Origin: Sphingomonadales bacterium
Lineage (GTDB): Bacteria > Pseudomonadota > Alphaproteobacteria > Sphingomonadales > Sphingomonadaceae
Direction of reading: 5' to 3'
DNA length: 64,000 bases
Assembly (NCBI GenBank): GCA_025362295.1
Contig: JANYGX010000009.1
Span: 1-64,000, forward strand
Shown: positions 27,870 through 36,991 of the stretch, in pieces
Numbering within the stretch: position 1 is the first letter of the stretch
Layout: each line of letters begins with the position of its first letter
Notes under the pieces: generated by a model
Database searches by the model: none
Seen by the model: only the letters and a program-made list of their open reading frames with translations
What the model was told of the DNA's origin: nothing
Translations under genes and position numbers: made by a program

Positions 27870-28611
27870 TCAAAAGCCGGATGGTGCCTACTTCCGACCT
27901 TATCGCGGCCAGATTTGGCGTGTTGTTGAAGCGCAGCAGCGCATTTCCACCAATCGGCTTGCCAGCGGATTAAGCGATCAGCATGTACTGGAAAATTTGG
28001 CGGAGGAAGCCAAGCCAACCCTGCCGAAGACCGCCCGGCACTTGCATTATCTGCTCGCATCACCCTTTCGATATGGCCACAAACAATCCTCGCGATTTCG
28101 GCAGGTGGGCGAAAAACCCGGGATTTTTTATGCATCGGAAAGTCTCGCCACGGCTTTAAGTGAAATTGCCTACTGGCGCTTGTATTTTTTTACCCGTTCA
28201 CCGGGCATGGTGCTGCCGATCTCCACCATGGAGCACAGTGCGCTCAGTGTCGGCATTGCAACTGATTGTGCCTTTGATCTCACCGAACCCCCCTATAACG
28301 TTGCAGCCGCGCACTGGATGGCACCGCAAGATTATACAGAATGCCAGCGTTTTGCCGCCGCTGCGCGATTGCTTGGTGATGCAGTGATCCGCTACGCGTC
28401 GGTGCGTGACCCTTTAAAAGGTATGAATATCGCTGTGCTTGACCCCGGGGCTTTTGCCGAAACGGCACCCGTTATTCAGCAAACCTGGCATCTCAGGTTT
28501 GAATATGGTGTGCTCAACGCTATTGCGGCTTTTCCATCGAATGATCGCTACCGCTTCAGTTTCGTACAATTTGGATTGACCGCACCTCACTCTATGGTCA
28601 AGACCAACTGA
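27841..28611 (+). CDS. RES domain toxin
   Basis: NAD+-degrading toxin of the RES family (named for conserved Arg, Glu, Ser). Visible family blocks are WRVVEAQQR (Arg), GIFYASESLATALSEIAYWR (Arg/Tyr/Glu region) and the last block around MNIAVLDPGAF with a conserved Ser upstream. At 256 aa it is a little larger than typical RES toxins (150-230 aa), with about 80 residues before the core. A TTG three codons upstream of the ATG at 27841 is an alternative start. It overlaps the antitoxin gene by 29 nt. Neutralised by the Xre partner, inferred from the family. Confidence 0.88.
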   Translation: MLTTSAPKSDQKPDGAYFRPYRGQIWRVVEAQQRISTNRLASGLSDQHVLENLAEEAKPTLPKTARHLHYLLASPFRYGHKQSSRFRQVGEKPGIFYASESLATALSEIAYWRLYFFTRSPGMVLPISTMEHSALSVGIATDCAFDLTEPPYNVAAAHWMAPQDYTECQRFAAAARLLGDAVIRYASVRDPLKGMNIAVLDPGAFAETAPVIQQTWHLRFEYGVLNAIAAFPSNDRYRFSFVQFGLTAPHSMVKTN

Positions 28612-28650
28612 TATAGTAACGAAAAATCAGGGAAAGCTGGCCATAACAGC

Positions 28651-30465
28651 ATGATGACCAGAGTGAGAGAACAAAAAAATCCCTGTTGGTATGGTTTCAG
28701 CTGGCTTTTGCTGGCGATCACTTGCCTGCTATTTTTGCCACAGGCAAAAGCGCAGGAAGCCATAATGAGCTTTCAGGCCAATATTGTTGTGGACGCCAGT
28801 GGTCGCATTGATGTGACTGAGGTGATCCGGGCCCGGGGTGAGCGCAACCAACTGCACATTGGCTTGCCGCGACCCTTTCCACTCAAGTTGATCGGGCAGG
28901 ATGGGACTGAGGTTTTCCCAGCTGTCACGATCAAAAGCGTCGAGCGGGATAACCGACCAGACCCCTATGACCTTAAAAAATCTGGCGATCATATGGTCCT
29001 GCAAACCGGCAGCGCTGATGTGCCTTTGGCCAATGATGAATATGCGTTTGTTCTTAAATATCAACTGAGCCAGTCGATCGCTTATAATGACCAGGATGAT
29101 AAATTGATTTTAGCGCTGACACCCGATGACTGGCCATTGCCAGTGGATAATGCAAAAATTTCACTTAGTCTTCCGCAAGGCGTTAAACCGCGCAGGCAAG
29201 ATGTGATGATTGCACCCGTTGGACCCCACAGCGGCGATTATATTGCCAAAGTGGACGCTGAGGGTAAAATCAGTGTTGAAGCCATGCGGCCGCTTAAGCC
29301 TCATGAAGCCATCATGATGGTGTTAACGCTGCCACGAGGCAGTGTCGCGCGACCGAGCGCTCATGAGAAAATAAATTCTGCAGTCAGCCGCAACCAGCAT
29401 ATTCTGGCAGGGGCTGCAGGCGTGCTGATACTGACGGTGTTCGGTTTGGTTGCTCTGGGCCTATCAAAACAGACAGGCACACCGGCGCGCGGTAACAATC
29501 TTGGCCCAGCCGGATTGCGGTTGATGCGCACCGGCACTGTCGATGCCCGGAGCATAGTTGCCACTCTAATTACACTGGCTGTCAAAGGTTATCTTATTAT
29601 TGAGGAAACCGAGACCGGTACATTTATGCTGCAACGGACATGGAAAGAAAATGATCTTGGCCTCACCGCATCAGAAAAATCCGTGGCGACAGCGCTTTAT
29701 GCCGACAGGCCAAGCCGGTTTTTTATCACCCGCGACGTGGCCGATGCCCTGCACGATGCGCGGGTGTGCCTGCGTCAATCGCTGCAGCGTGAGGTTGAAC
29801 GTGCCCTTTTCATCAACGCTCGATTATCTGTGCTTTGGGTGATTATGGCCGTCGTCCTGATTATTGGGGCTGTGGTCTGGCTTTCTGCGTCCCAGCTTTG
29901 GGTGGTTTTGCCAGCAGCGATTTTTCTGGTCGGCGTTGGCTGGGTCTATATCCGTTTGCTGTTGCGGCCATCTGCACTGCCATGGCAGCTGGCACGAGAA
30001 CGCCAGGGATTTTTTCGACTGGTCATGGATGCAGCAACGACACGCTCTACCAGACCAGCCTTTGCTCTGGCTCTTATCGGCATGGTAGGCATGGGCGCAT
30101 GGCTTGGCGTTCCGGCAACACTCATCGTTGTTCTTGCGGTCGTCGTCGCGCTGTGGCTCATCCACAATCTGAAAGGGCCAAAGCATTTTGGGCTGGCCTT
30201 TGCCCTTAAGGCCGATGACTGGCAAACGCGCTTGCTCGAAACAAACCCCAACAACAGTCCGCAACGTTATGAGCAGGAAATGCCTATGGCCGTAGCGCTT
30301 GATGTGGTGCCTGCCTGGGCGAAAGCCTTTCAGCCACACCTTGGCACCCCTGGTGATTATGCTGTTTACAAACCACGCTGGTTTTCTGGACATGAGGCGC
30401 AGTTCAATGCTGTGGCCTTCGCTGAAGAGCTGACCAAGGGACTGGAAAAAGCGATCACGATGTAG
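28651..30465 (+). CDS. DUF2207 domain-containing membrane protein
   Basis: A 604-aa protein of unknown function. It has a signal peptide (to about residue 34, ending KAQA), an extracytoplasmic DUF2207 beta-rich domain (about 36-230), a membrane helix at about 249-270, a cytoplasmic winged-helix-like region with IVATLITLAVKGYLIIEE (about 305-322), then paired helices near 390-440 and 470-510. The family end (WFSGHE...) is present. It lies just after the toxin gene and may be independent. Gene start could be either of two adjacent ATGs. Confidence 0.82.
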   Translation: MMTRVREQKNPCWYGFSWLLLAITCLLFLPQAKAQEAIMSFQANIVVDASGRIDVTEVIRARGERNQLHIGLPRPFPLKLIGQDGTEVFPAVTIKSVERDNRPDPYDLKKSGDHMVLQTGSADVPLANDEYAFVLKYQLSQSIAYNDQDDKLILALTPDDWPLPVDNAKISLSLPQGVKPRRQDVMIAPVGPHSGDYIAKVDAEGKISVEAMRPLKPHEAIMMVLTLPRGSVARPSAHEKINSAVSRNQHILAGAAGVLILTVFGLVALGLSKQTGTPARGNNLGPAGLRLMRTGTVDARSIVATLITLAVKGYLIIEETETGTFMLQRTWKENDLGLTASEKSVATALYADRPSRFFITRDVADALHDARVCLRQSLQREVERALFINARLSVLWVIMAVVLIIGAVVWLSASQLWVVLPAAIFLVGVGWVYIRLLLRPSALPWQLARERQGFFRLVMDAATTRSTRPAFALALIGMVGMGAWLGVPATLIVVLAVVVALWLIHNLKGPKHFGLAFALKADDWQTRLLETNPNNSPQRYEQEMPMAVALDVVPAWAKAFQPHLGTPGDYAVYKPRWFSGHEAQFNAVAFAEELTKGLEKAITM

Positions 30466-30492
30466 GTTGCACTTGCAGGTGAGGATGCTATC

Positions 30493-31467
30493 TTGCACAT
30501 CATGAAATATATTTTTTTATTGATGCTGGCACTGACATCCGCGTCTGCACACGCTGAGCCTTTGATACACGTTGTCTTCCACACCGACTGGAAAGCTCAA
30601 GCCGAACACGGCGGCTTTTATGAAGCCCTGGCGCTGGGGCTTTACAAAAAAGCTGGGCTCAATGTGACGATCAAACCCGGTGGCCCGCAAACCGATAACA
30701 CGCGGTTGCTGGCTGCCGGGGCGATTGATCTTGCCATGGTGTCGGACAGTTTTCAGGCGCTCAACCTTGCTGCCAAAGGCGCTGATGTTAAAATCATCAT
30801 GGCATCGTTTCAGAAGGACCCGGAGACGATTATGGCGCATCCGGGGGCTGGTGCCCAATCGCTGACAGCGTGGCACGACAGGCCAATTTATATGGATGAT
30901 GCCTTCAAATTCAGTTACTGGCCTTGGGTAAAGGCGAAGTTTGGCTTCACCGACAGGCAATCTCGCCCTTACGCGTTTTCACTGACGCCGTGGCTGCAGG
31001 ACACACGCGCCTTGCAGGAAGGCTATCTTTCATCAGAGCCATTCACTGCAACCAAGGGCGGCGTGACGCCGCAGTTGGTGGTGTTGGCTGATGCTGGCTA
31101 CCCCGGTTATGCCGGCATGGTGGCCACGACCGGAAAGTATCTGCGCGCACATCCTGATGTACTCAGGAAGTTTGTACAGGCGAGCCAGGCGGGCTGGGCA
31201 GCGTATCTGACCGGCGATCCATCAGCCGGCAATGCATTGATCAAGCGCGACAACCCGGAGATGAAAGATGAATTGCTCAAATATGCGCTTATGCAAATGC
31301 GTTCCAAGGGTATTGTGATATCAGGAGACGCTGTGCGCGCTGGACCGGGTGTGATGACAGCCGCGCGCTGGGCAACCATACACCGCGAGATGTCAGCCGT
31401 CGGTCTGTATCCCAAAACGCTCGACCCGCGCACAATTTACGATCTTGAGTTTCTGGCAAAGCCTTAA
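30493..31467 (+). CDS. ABC transporter substrate-binding protein, NMT1/ThiY-like
   Basis: Periplasmic binding protein of the NMT1/SsuA/TauA superfamily. Signal peptide at 1-22 (ending ASAHA), then VVFHTDWKAQAEHGGFYEALALGLYKKAGL near 25-55, the usual start of pyrimidine-precursor and sulfonate binding proteins. 324 aa. GAGGA lies 7 nt before the TTG at 30493 and 16 nt before the ATG at 30502, so the TTG start is favoured but not sure. Forms an operon with the ATPase and permease that follow. The nearest relatives in memory are hydroxymethylpyrimidine-type binders; no TPP riboswitch is seen, so the substrate is open. Confidence 0.8.
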   Translation: MHIMKYIFLLMLALTSASAHAEPLIHVVFHTDWKAQAEHGGFYEALALGLYKKAGLNVTIKPGGPQTDNTRLLAAGAIDLAMVSDSFQALNLAAKGADVKIIMASFQKDPETIMAHPGAGAQSLTAWHDRPIYMDDAFKFSYWPWVKAKFGFTDRQSRPYAFSLTPWLQDTRALQEGYLSSEPFTATKGGVTPQLVVLADAGYPGYAGMVATTGKYLRAHPDVLRKFVQASQAGWAAYLTGDPSAGNALIKRDNPEMKDELLKYALMQMRSKGIVISGDAVRAGPGVMTAARWATIHREMSAVGLYPKTLDPRTIYDLEFLAKP

Positions 31468-31470
31468 ACA

Positions 31471-32202
31471 GTGCTGCGGTTTGAAAACGTCTCGAAACTA
31501 TTTTCCAGCGGCGTGCAGGCCTTGCAGGATGTAACGCTGGATGTGCCGCGCGGCGAAATCACAGCGCTGGTCGGCGCATCGGGCTCTGGCAAAACAACGC
31601 TGCTGCGTTTGGCAGCGAGCCTCGAAACACCAAGCCGTGGCAGCGTTATTTTTGAGGATGAAGAGGTGCCGCGCGGCTATGTTTTTCAAGCGGCTACCTT
31701 GATGCCGTGGGCAAGTGTGACGGATAATGTTGGGTTGCCGTTAACGCTTAATCCTTTCCCCTTGCGGGAGAGGACGGAGGGCATCACCAAACTCCTCACC
31801 CAAGTCGGCCTTGCTGACAAAGCCGGTGCCATGCCGCACGAGCTCTCCGGCGGCCAGCAGATGCGGGTGTCGATTGCACGCGCACTGGCATCTGATCCTG
31901 AACTGTTGCTGCTTGATGAACCGTTTGCAGCGCTTGATGAAATTACCCGGACGCGGCTATGCGATCTGGTGGCAGGTCTGCAGCGCCAGCGAAACCTCAC
32001 CATCCTGTTTGTCACCCATGCACTGGCGGAAGCGGTGTTTCTGGCAACCCGCGTGGTGCTGCTATCTGATCATCCGGGGCGGATTGCAAAGGTTGTCGAT
32101 ATCGATGGACCGGTGGTGCGCGATCAGGCGTTTCGCAACGATCCGGCATTCCATGCGCAGTGCGCAGCGCTTTCGGCTTTGATGGCCCACCATGCCGCGT
32201 AA
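31471..32202 (+). CDS. ABC transporter ATP-binding protein (SsuB/ThiZ-like)
   Basis: ATPase of the same importer, 243 aa, starting with a GTG 3 nt after the binding protein. Walker A GASGSGKTT near 36-44, the Q loop YVFQAATLMPW, signature ELSGGQQMRV near 127 and Walker B LLLLDEPFAALDE near 145-157 are intact. The protein stops 11 nt inside the permease gene. Confidence 0.9.
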   Translation: MLRFENVSKLFSSGVQALQDVTLDVPRGEITALVGASGSGKTTLLRLAASLETPSRGSVIFEDEEVPRGYVFQAATLMPWASVTDNVGLPLTLNPFPLRERTEGITKLLTQVGLADKAGAMPHELSGGQQMRVSIARALASDPELLLLDEPFAALDEITRTRLCDLVAGLQRQRNLTILFVTHALAEAVFLATRVVLLSDHPGRIAKVVDIDGPVVRDQAFRNDPAFHAQCAALSALMAHHAA

Positions 32203-32959
32203 AGTCATTTCGCTCATGGTTGTGCTGGCGCTGATTGTCGCCTGGGAACTCGGCGTCAAGCTCAGCCATGCCAACCGGTTTGTCGTGGTTGCACCGTCGG
32301 TGATCATTCAGCAGTTCAGGCTTGACTGGCCGATGTTGCTCGAGGCTTTGTGGTTCACCCTCAAAATCACCTGGGCCGCACTGGCGCTGGCGATTGTCAC
32401 CAGTGTTCCGATGGCATTTGCGCTGCACCGCTCGACTGTGCTTGAGGCCGGTGTGCTGCCAGTCGCCGTCGCCTTGCAGGTCACGCCGATTATCGCTATC
32501 GCGCCGATTGTGCTGGTCTGGGTGGGGCCGGACAACCCGGAGCGAGCGCTTCTTGTTTGCGCCTGGCTGGCAACGTTTTTTCCCATTTTTGCCAGTGCGT
32601 TATCGGGCCTCAGGACCATCTCGCCGGACCTTCGCGATCTGTTCAGCCTCTACCGTGCCAGCGGCTGGCAGCGAATCATCCGACTGGAATTGCCAGCGAG
32701 TGTGCCGAGTTTGATGTCCGGCCTCAAAATCGCCAGCGGTTCCGCCCTGATTGGGGCCGTGGTCGCAGAGTTTGCCATCGGCGGAGTCGGCAATTCGGCA
32801 GGGCTGGCCTGGGCGCTGGCGCAGGCGACAAAGCAACTGGAGATTGCCAGAGCCTTTGCCTGCCTGATTCTGTTAACCGGAATTGGGGTCATTCAATACT
32901 TGATTCTCTCTTATCTGGAAAATAACCTGCTGAAAAAGCGTGGCGTTTTACCTTTATAA
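32192..32959 (+). CDS. ABC transporter permease (SsuC/ThiX-like)
   Basis: Inner-membrane permease of 255 aa with about six hydrophobic helices and the EAA-like coupling loop SLYRASGWQRIIRLELPAS near 152-170. It completes the binding protein / ATPase / permease set at 30493-32959. The start overlaps the ATPase end by 11 nt. A terminator is not obvious in the 70 nt that follow. Confidence 0.9.
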   Translation: MPRKVISLMVVLALIVAWELGVKLSHANRFVVVAPSVIIQQFRLDWPMLLEALWFTLKITWAALALAIVTSVPMAFALHRSTVLEAGVLPVAVALQVTPIIAIAPIVLVWVGPDNPERALLVCAWLATFFPIFASALSGLRTISPDLRDLFSLYRASGWQRIIRLELPASVPSLMSGLKIASGSALIGAVVAEFAIGGVGNSAGLAWALAQATKQLEIARAFACLILLTGIGVIQYLILSYLENNLLKKRGVLPL

Positions 32960-33033
32960 AGAAAGTTCTTTCCTACAAGATGCCATTTAGGTTATAACCA
33001 AAACAAGCTCATAACTTGTATTGGAGAAACCAC

Positions 33034-33426
33034 ATGACCACCCTATCCCCCACTTCCCAAACCCGTCTGAACAGCTGCGATCCACGTTTTCATAGCATTT
33101 TCAACCATGTAGCCACAATCATGGACTGCGCCATTCTGGAAGGCCACCGCGACCAGGAACAGCAGGATGCCGACTATGCCAAGGGTAAAACCCAGCTGAA
33201 GTGGCCTCACGGCAAGCACAATGCCCGTCCGTCGCTGGCCGTCGATGCGGCTCCGCTGCCCATCGACTGGAAAGACCGCGAAAGGCTTAGCCTGTTTGCG
33301 GGCTACGTGCTTGGCACAGCGGCCGCCCAGGGTGTCACATTACGCTGGGGCGGTGACTGGAACCGCGATTTCAAGGTGGCCGATAACCGGTTCGATGATC
33401 TCGTGCATTTTGAGATTCTGCCCTAA
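33034..33426 (+). CDS. M15 family peptidase, phage endolysin-like
   Basis: Probable L-alanyl-D-glutamate or D-Ala-D-Ala type peptidase that cuts peptidoglycan. Zinc ligands are visible: His and Asp in HGKHNARPSLAVD (about 59-71) and the C-terminal HFE (about 126-128). GGAGAAACCAC precedes the ATG at 33034, giving 130 aa, and no signal peptide is present, as in holin-dependent endolysins. The next gene is a three-helix holin of the gene-transfer-agent type, so the pair is a lysis cassette. Similar endolysins are known from phage T5. Confidence 0.85.
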   Translation: MTTLSPTSQTRLNSCDPRFHSIFNHVATIMDCAILEGHRDQEQQDADYAKGKTQLKWPHGKHNARPSLAVDAAPLPIDWKDRERLSLFAGYVLGTAAAQGVTLRWGGDWNRDFKVADNRFDDLVHFEILP

Positions 33427-33430
33427 GTTC

Positions 33431-33448
33431 CCTCCCCCGCAAGGGAGG
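33431..33448. repeat. Short palindrome, CCTCCC type
   Basis: CCTCCC-CCGCAA-GGGAGG hairpin between the endolysin and holin genes. A similar hairpin (CTCCC-N8-GGGAG) lies at 37524-37541. Such GC-rich palindromes are common interspersed repeats in Alphaproteobacteria. It has no T-run and is not a good terminator. Confidence 0.5.
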
Positions 33449-33486
33449 AGGATCAATCAACCCCATCAACACAAAGGCCCATTTTT

Positions 33487-33897
33487 ATGATTTTCGATCT
33501 TCTCATTGCCCCGATCACCCACCTGATCGACAAGCTCATCCCCGACCCGCAGGCCCGCGCCCAAGCCAAGCTTGAGCTGCTCCGCCTGCAAAACACCCAG
33601 GAGCTCGACACGCTGAAAGAACAGATGGCTGCCATCATTGCCGAGGCGCAATCGAAAGACCCGTGGACAAGCCGGGCCCGGCCAAGCTTTATGTATGTGA
33701 TGTATGTGCTGCTCTTATGGTCAATCCCCATGGGGCTGATCGCCGCCACCCAGCCCAACATCGCCGAGAGCATCAAAATCGGCATGACCGGCTATCTGAA
33801 AGCTATCCCCGACAGCCTCTATGCCTTGTTTGGCACTGGCTACCTTGGTTACACGGCAGCACGCCAGTGGGGCAAGGTGAAGGGCAGTGACAAGTGA
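33487..33897 (+). CDS. Holin of the 3TM gene-transfer-agent family
   Basis: Small membrane protein matching the family known as holin of 3TMs for gene-transfer release (DUF3154). It begins IFDLLIAPITHLIDKLIPDPQ, has an amphipathic Lys/Glu-rich region at about 24-55, and then hydrophobic segments at about 68-88 and 108-125. 136 aa. The role is to let the endolysin reach the wall during particle release. The upstream M15 peptidase supports this. No capsid or tail genes are in the window. Confidence 0.83.
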   Translation: MIFDLLIAPITHLIDKLIPDPQARAQAKLELLRLQNTQELDTLKEQMAAIIAEAQSKDPWTSRARPSFMYVMYVLLLWSIPMGLIAATQPNIAESIKIGMTGYLKAIPDSLYALFGTGYLGYTAARQWGKVKGSDK

Positions 33898-33938
33898 TGT
33901 GGTTTGTTTTATGCGGTCTGATTGTATTGAGATGCCTT

Positions 33939-34469
33939 ATGCCGATTTATGCCCTCGCTGGAAACACGCCTGTAATCGCCACCAATGCGTTCATTGCCCC
34001 CAGTGCTGATGTTATCGGTCGGGTGCATATTGGGGACGGGGCATCGATCTGGTTCAACGTGGTGCTGCGCGGCGATGGCAATGACATTCGCATTGGCGCT
34101 GGTAGCAACATTCAGGATGGCACGGTTGTGCACATTGCCACCAACATGGGGCCAACGCTTATAGGCGAGCATGTGCTGGTTGGCCATCAGGCGCTCATTC
34201 ACGGTTGCACGCTGGAAGACCATGCGTTTGTTGGCTTTGCCGCACAGGTGATGGATGGCTGCGTGGTTGAAACCGATGCTATGCTGGCGGCTGGCGCGTT
34301 GCTGACACCAGGCAAGCGCGTGCCAACTGGCGAGCTCTGGGCCGGACGACCGGCAAAGTTTCTGCGGGCGTTAACGGCGGATAATATTGCGCAGAACCGT
34401 GCTGGTGTTGAGGGCTACAGGATGCTTGGCCAGATGTGCCGGACCGCGTTGAAACGGGTGGATATATGA
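33939..34469 (+). CDS. Gamma-carbonic anhydrase family protein
   Basis: Left-handed beta-helix trimer of the gamma-carbonic anhydrase / YrdA / PaaY family. Hexapeptide repeats run through about residues 10-150, and the zinc histidines lie in TVVHIATN and LVGHQALIHGC. The frame extends back to 33894, but that would overlap the holin end and adds a hydrophobic leader; the ATG at 33939 (MPIYALAG) matches the family, giving 176 aa. Its TGA overlaps the next small ORF (ATGA). Confidence 0.88.
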   Translation: MPIYALAGNTPVIATNAFIAPSADVIGRVHIGDGASIWFNVVLRGDGNDIRIGAGSNIQDGTVVHIATNMGPTLIGEHVLVGHQALIHGCTLEDHAFVGFAAQVMDGCVVETDAMLAAGALLTPGKRVPTGELWAGRPAKFLRALTADNIAQNRAGVEGYRMLGQMCRTALKRVDI

Positions 34470-34615
34470 TGGTTTGCAAACCTGTTATCAAACCCATCAC
34501 TCCGGCCATGAGCTGGAACTTGAAGCCACTGCGCACACTGTTCGACACTTATACACTGCCGCTTGAGGTTCTGGCTTTCGCCGGCATGACGGGCGTTTTT
34601 TGGAACGGCACATGA
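34466..34615 (+). CDS. Small ORF, 49 codons, coupled to both neighbours (hypothetical)
   Basis: The frame starts [15 protein letters not shown] and ends [10 protein letters not shown]. It overlaps the carbonic anhydrase stop by ATGA and ends with a TGA overlapping the tyrS ATG by ATGA, so it fills the 142-nt gap exactly. I do not recognise the product. Against it, the segment at about 34570-34595 contains a CCGGCGAAAGCCAG-type palindrome resembling interspersed repeats, and chance cannot be excluded in a frame this short. Confidence 0.4.
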   Translation: MMVCKPVIKPITPAMSWNLKPLRTLFDTYTLPLEVLAFAGMTGVFWNGT

Positions 34616-35829
34616 CCTACACATCCGACTTTCTCCGCACCCTCGATGAGCGTGGCTTTATCCATCAGCTCACAAATGCGGAAGCCCTTGATGCAGCTGC
34701 CACCAAGGGCCCGATCACCGCCTACATCGGTTTTGATTGCACAGCGCCGTCGCTGCACGTCGGCTCTCTGGTGCAGATCATGATGCTGCACTGGCTGCAG
34801 AAAACCGGCCACCAACCGATCGTGCTGATGGGCGGCGGCACCACCAAGGTGGGCGATCCATCCGGTAAGGATGACAGCCGCCAGCTGCTCACCAACGAGA
34901 CCATCAACGGCCATATGATGACCATCAAAACAGCCTTTGAGCGGCTGCTTGAATTTGGTGATGGCAAGGCGATTATGGCCAATAATGCAGACTGGCTTGA
35001 CCAATTGCAGTATGTGCCGTTTCTGCGCGATGTCGGCAAACATTTTTCAGTCAACCGGATGCTGGGTTTTGACAGTGTGAAGTTGCGACTCGATCGCGAC
35101 CAGCCGCTGTCGTTCCTTGAATTCAATTACATGATTTTGCAGGCCTATGATTTTCTGGAACTGAATCGCCGCTATAACTGTACGCTGCAAATGGGCGGTT
35201 CCGACCAATGGGGCAATATCGTCAATGGTGTCGATCTCACCCGGCGCATGGATGCCAAAGATGTGTACGGCCTGACCACGCCGCTGCTCACCACGTCAGA
35301 CGGCAAGAAAATGGGCAAGACCGCTGATGGTGCAGTGTGGCTGAACGAGGCACAGCTTTCGAGTTATGATTATTGGCAATACTGGCGCAACACCGCTGAT
35401 GCGGATGTACTGCGGTTTCTGAAGCTGTTCACCGATTTACCCATGACAGAGATTGTAAAACTTGCCGCCCTTGAAGGGGCAGAAATCAATGAAGCCAAAA
35501 AGATTTTGGCAACGGAAGCGACCCGTATGGTGCGCGGTGCCGAGTTGGCAAACGCCGCGGCTGAAACGGCACGACTAACCTTTGAGGCGGGCGGCACTGG
35601 TGGTGCACTGCCGACACTCGATGTGAATGGCTCCATCAGCCTGGTGGATGCGCTGGTGGCGTTTGGTTTTGCAACCTCAAAAGGCGATGCACGACGATTG
35701 ATTACGGGGGGTGGTGCACGACTTGACGATGGTGTTATAAAAGATGTGACGCATGTGATTGTTGTGGCAAACGGTGCGCGCCATAAACTATCAGCCGGCA
35801 AAAAGAATCATGGTGAGCTGCGCGGATAG
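34612..35829 (+). CDS. tyrS: Tyrosine--tRNA ligase
   Basis: Class I aminoacyl-tRNA synthetase charging tRNA-Tyr. The HIGH-equivalent is [10 protein letters not shown] near residue 45, the tyrosine pocket is in [10 protein letters not shown] near 192-201, and the KMSKS-equivalent is GKKMGKT near 229-235. The C-terminal S4-like RNA-binding domain spans about 345-405. The ATG at 34612 is chosen over an upstream TTG at 34600. 405 aa, normal length. Confidence 0.97.
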   Translation: MTYTSDFLRTLDERGFIHQLTNAEALDAAATKGPITAYIGFDCTAPSLHVGSLVQIMMLHWLQKTGHQPIVLMGGGTTKVGDPSGKDDSRQLLTNETINGHMMTIKTAFERLLEFGDGKAIMANNADWLDQLQYVPFLRDVGKHFSVNRMLGFDSVKLRLDRDQPLSFLEFNYMILQAYDFLELNRRYNCTLQMGGSDQWGNIVNGVDLTRRMDAKDVYGLTTPLLTTSDGKKMGKTADGAVWLNEAQLSSYDYWQYWRNTADADVLRFLKLFTDLPMTEIVKLAALEGAEINEAKKILATEATRMVRGAELANAAAETARLTFEAGGTGGALPTLDVNGSISLVDALVAFGFATSKGDARRLITGGGARLDDGVIKDVTHVIVVANGARHKLSAGKKNHGELRG

Positions 35830-35845
35830 TGCGTGGTGGTTGCTA

Positions 35846-36988
35846 TCAGATCCACGCACCAAAAATCTGCATGGCGGATTCTATAATGGGTGTTGCAGCG
35901 GCAAACGAAAAACGCACAAAGCGACCACCATCCTGCGGATCGAAATCGATGCCCGGCGCGAGTGCCACACCGGTTTCCAGGACGAGTTTGCGGCAAAATG
36001 CCATGCTGTCGTTGGTTAAATGGCCGATGTCAGCATAGATATAAAAAGCACCGTCTGGCGGTGCGATTTTTGTGATGCCAAGCGTTGGCAGACGCTGTAA
36101 TAGCAAATCCCGATTGGTGCGATAGGTTTCCACGTGTGTTTGCAATTCACCATGCGCATCCATGGCTGCAAGAGCTGCGTGCTGGGCAAGACTTGGCGGC
36201 GTTAGAAACATGTTGCCGATATAATTATAGAATGTCTTTGCCCAAACCTCTGGCACCACCAGCCAGCCAAGCCGCCAGCCTGCCATGCTGTAGTATTTGG
36301 AGAAGCTGTTGACAACCACGGCCGCATCCGTGAATTCCAGAATGGAATGCGCCTGTTTGGTATAGCACAGACCGTGATAGATTTCGTCCGAAATAATCTG
36401 GATACCGCGCGCCGTGCACACATCAACAATCGCGTTCAGCTCTGTCTTATCTAACATGGTGCCCGTGGGGTTCGCTGGGCTTGCAATGATGATGCCCTGT
36501 GGGGCTGGCTCAAGTGCGGCAATATGAGCTGCCGTGAGTTGAAAGCCGGTGTCAGGCCCACAGGCAATTTCTTGCGGCACAAGTTTCAGCGCTTTTAACG
36601 TGTTGCGGTACGGCGAATAGCCGGGACGGGCCAGCGCCACCCGGTCGCCTGGCTGGAACAGCACGCTGAACGCCAGCGTTAAAGCGCTCGATGCGCCCAT
36701 GGTTATCGGAATGCGCGATGGACCTACATTAACATTGTACGCTTCAAGATAATGACGGGCAAGCCGGGCCTTGAGCGGCACACTCTCCCAATAGCCCATG
36801 GCGTCGCTGTCCAGTACCCGGTGCGCGACGGCTAATGCTGCCTGTGGTGCGCCGGTTGAAGGCTGGCCAAATTCCATATGGTAAACCGGCAAGCCGTTTT
36901 GTTTGCGGTCGTGCGCCAGGCGCGATATTTCTATAGCGTAAAAAGGGTCAACGGTGAGCATGGGCCTTGATAGCGAGCCAATCTCCAA
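35846..36988 (-). CDS. Pyridoxal phosphate-dependent aminotransferase, class I/II
   Basis: Fold-type I aminotransferase. The PLP lysine is in NSFSKYYSMAGWRLGW near residue 230, with the SPANPTGTM loop near 171 and an Asp-x-x-Tyr in ISDEIYHGL. 380 aa. Close to uncharacterised aspartate/aromatic-type enzymes; the substrate cannot be named. It converges with tyrS, leaving 16 nt between stops, and is followed upstream by a DUF4402-like gene on the same strand. Confidence 0.88.
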   Translation of the reverse strand: MEIGSLSRPMLTVDPFYAIEISRLAHDRKQNGLPVYHMEFGQPSTGAPQAALAVAHRVLDSDAMGYWESVPLKARLARHYLEAYNVNVGPSRIPITMGASSALTLAFSVLFQPGDRVALARPGYSPYRNTLKALKLVPQEIACGPDTGFQLTAAHIAALEPAPQGIIIASPANPTGTMLDKTELNAIVDVCTARGIQIISDEIYHGLCYTKQAHSILEFTDAAVVVNSFSKYYSMAGWRLGWLVVPEVWAKTFYNYIGNMFLTPPSLAQHAALAAMDAHGELQTHVETYRTNRDLLLQRLPTLGITKIAPPDGAFYIYADIGHLTNDSMAFCRKLVLETGVALAPGIDFDPQDGGRFVRFSFAAATPIIESAMQIFGAWI

Positions 36989-36991
36989 GCG

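Noticed and set aside
31755-31770. Palindrome CTTTCCCCTTGCGGGAGAGG inside the ABC ATPase gene as an inserted repeat
   Set aside because: The protein length around it matches homologous ATPases, so nothing was inserted; likely coincidence.
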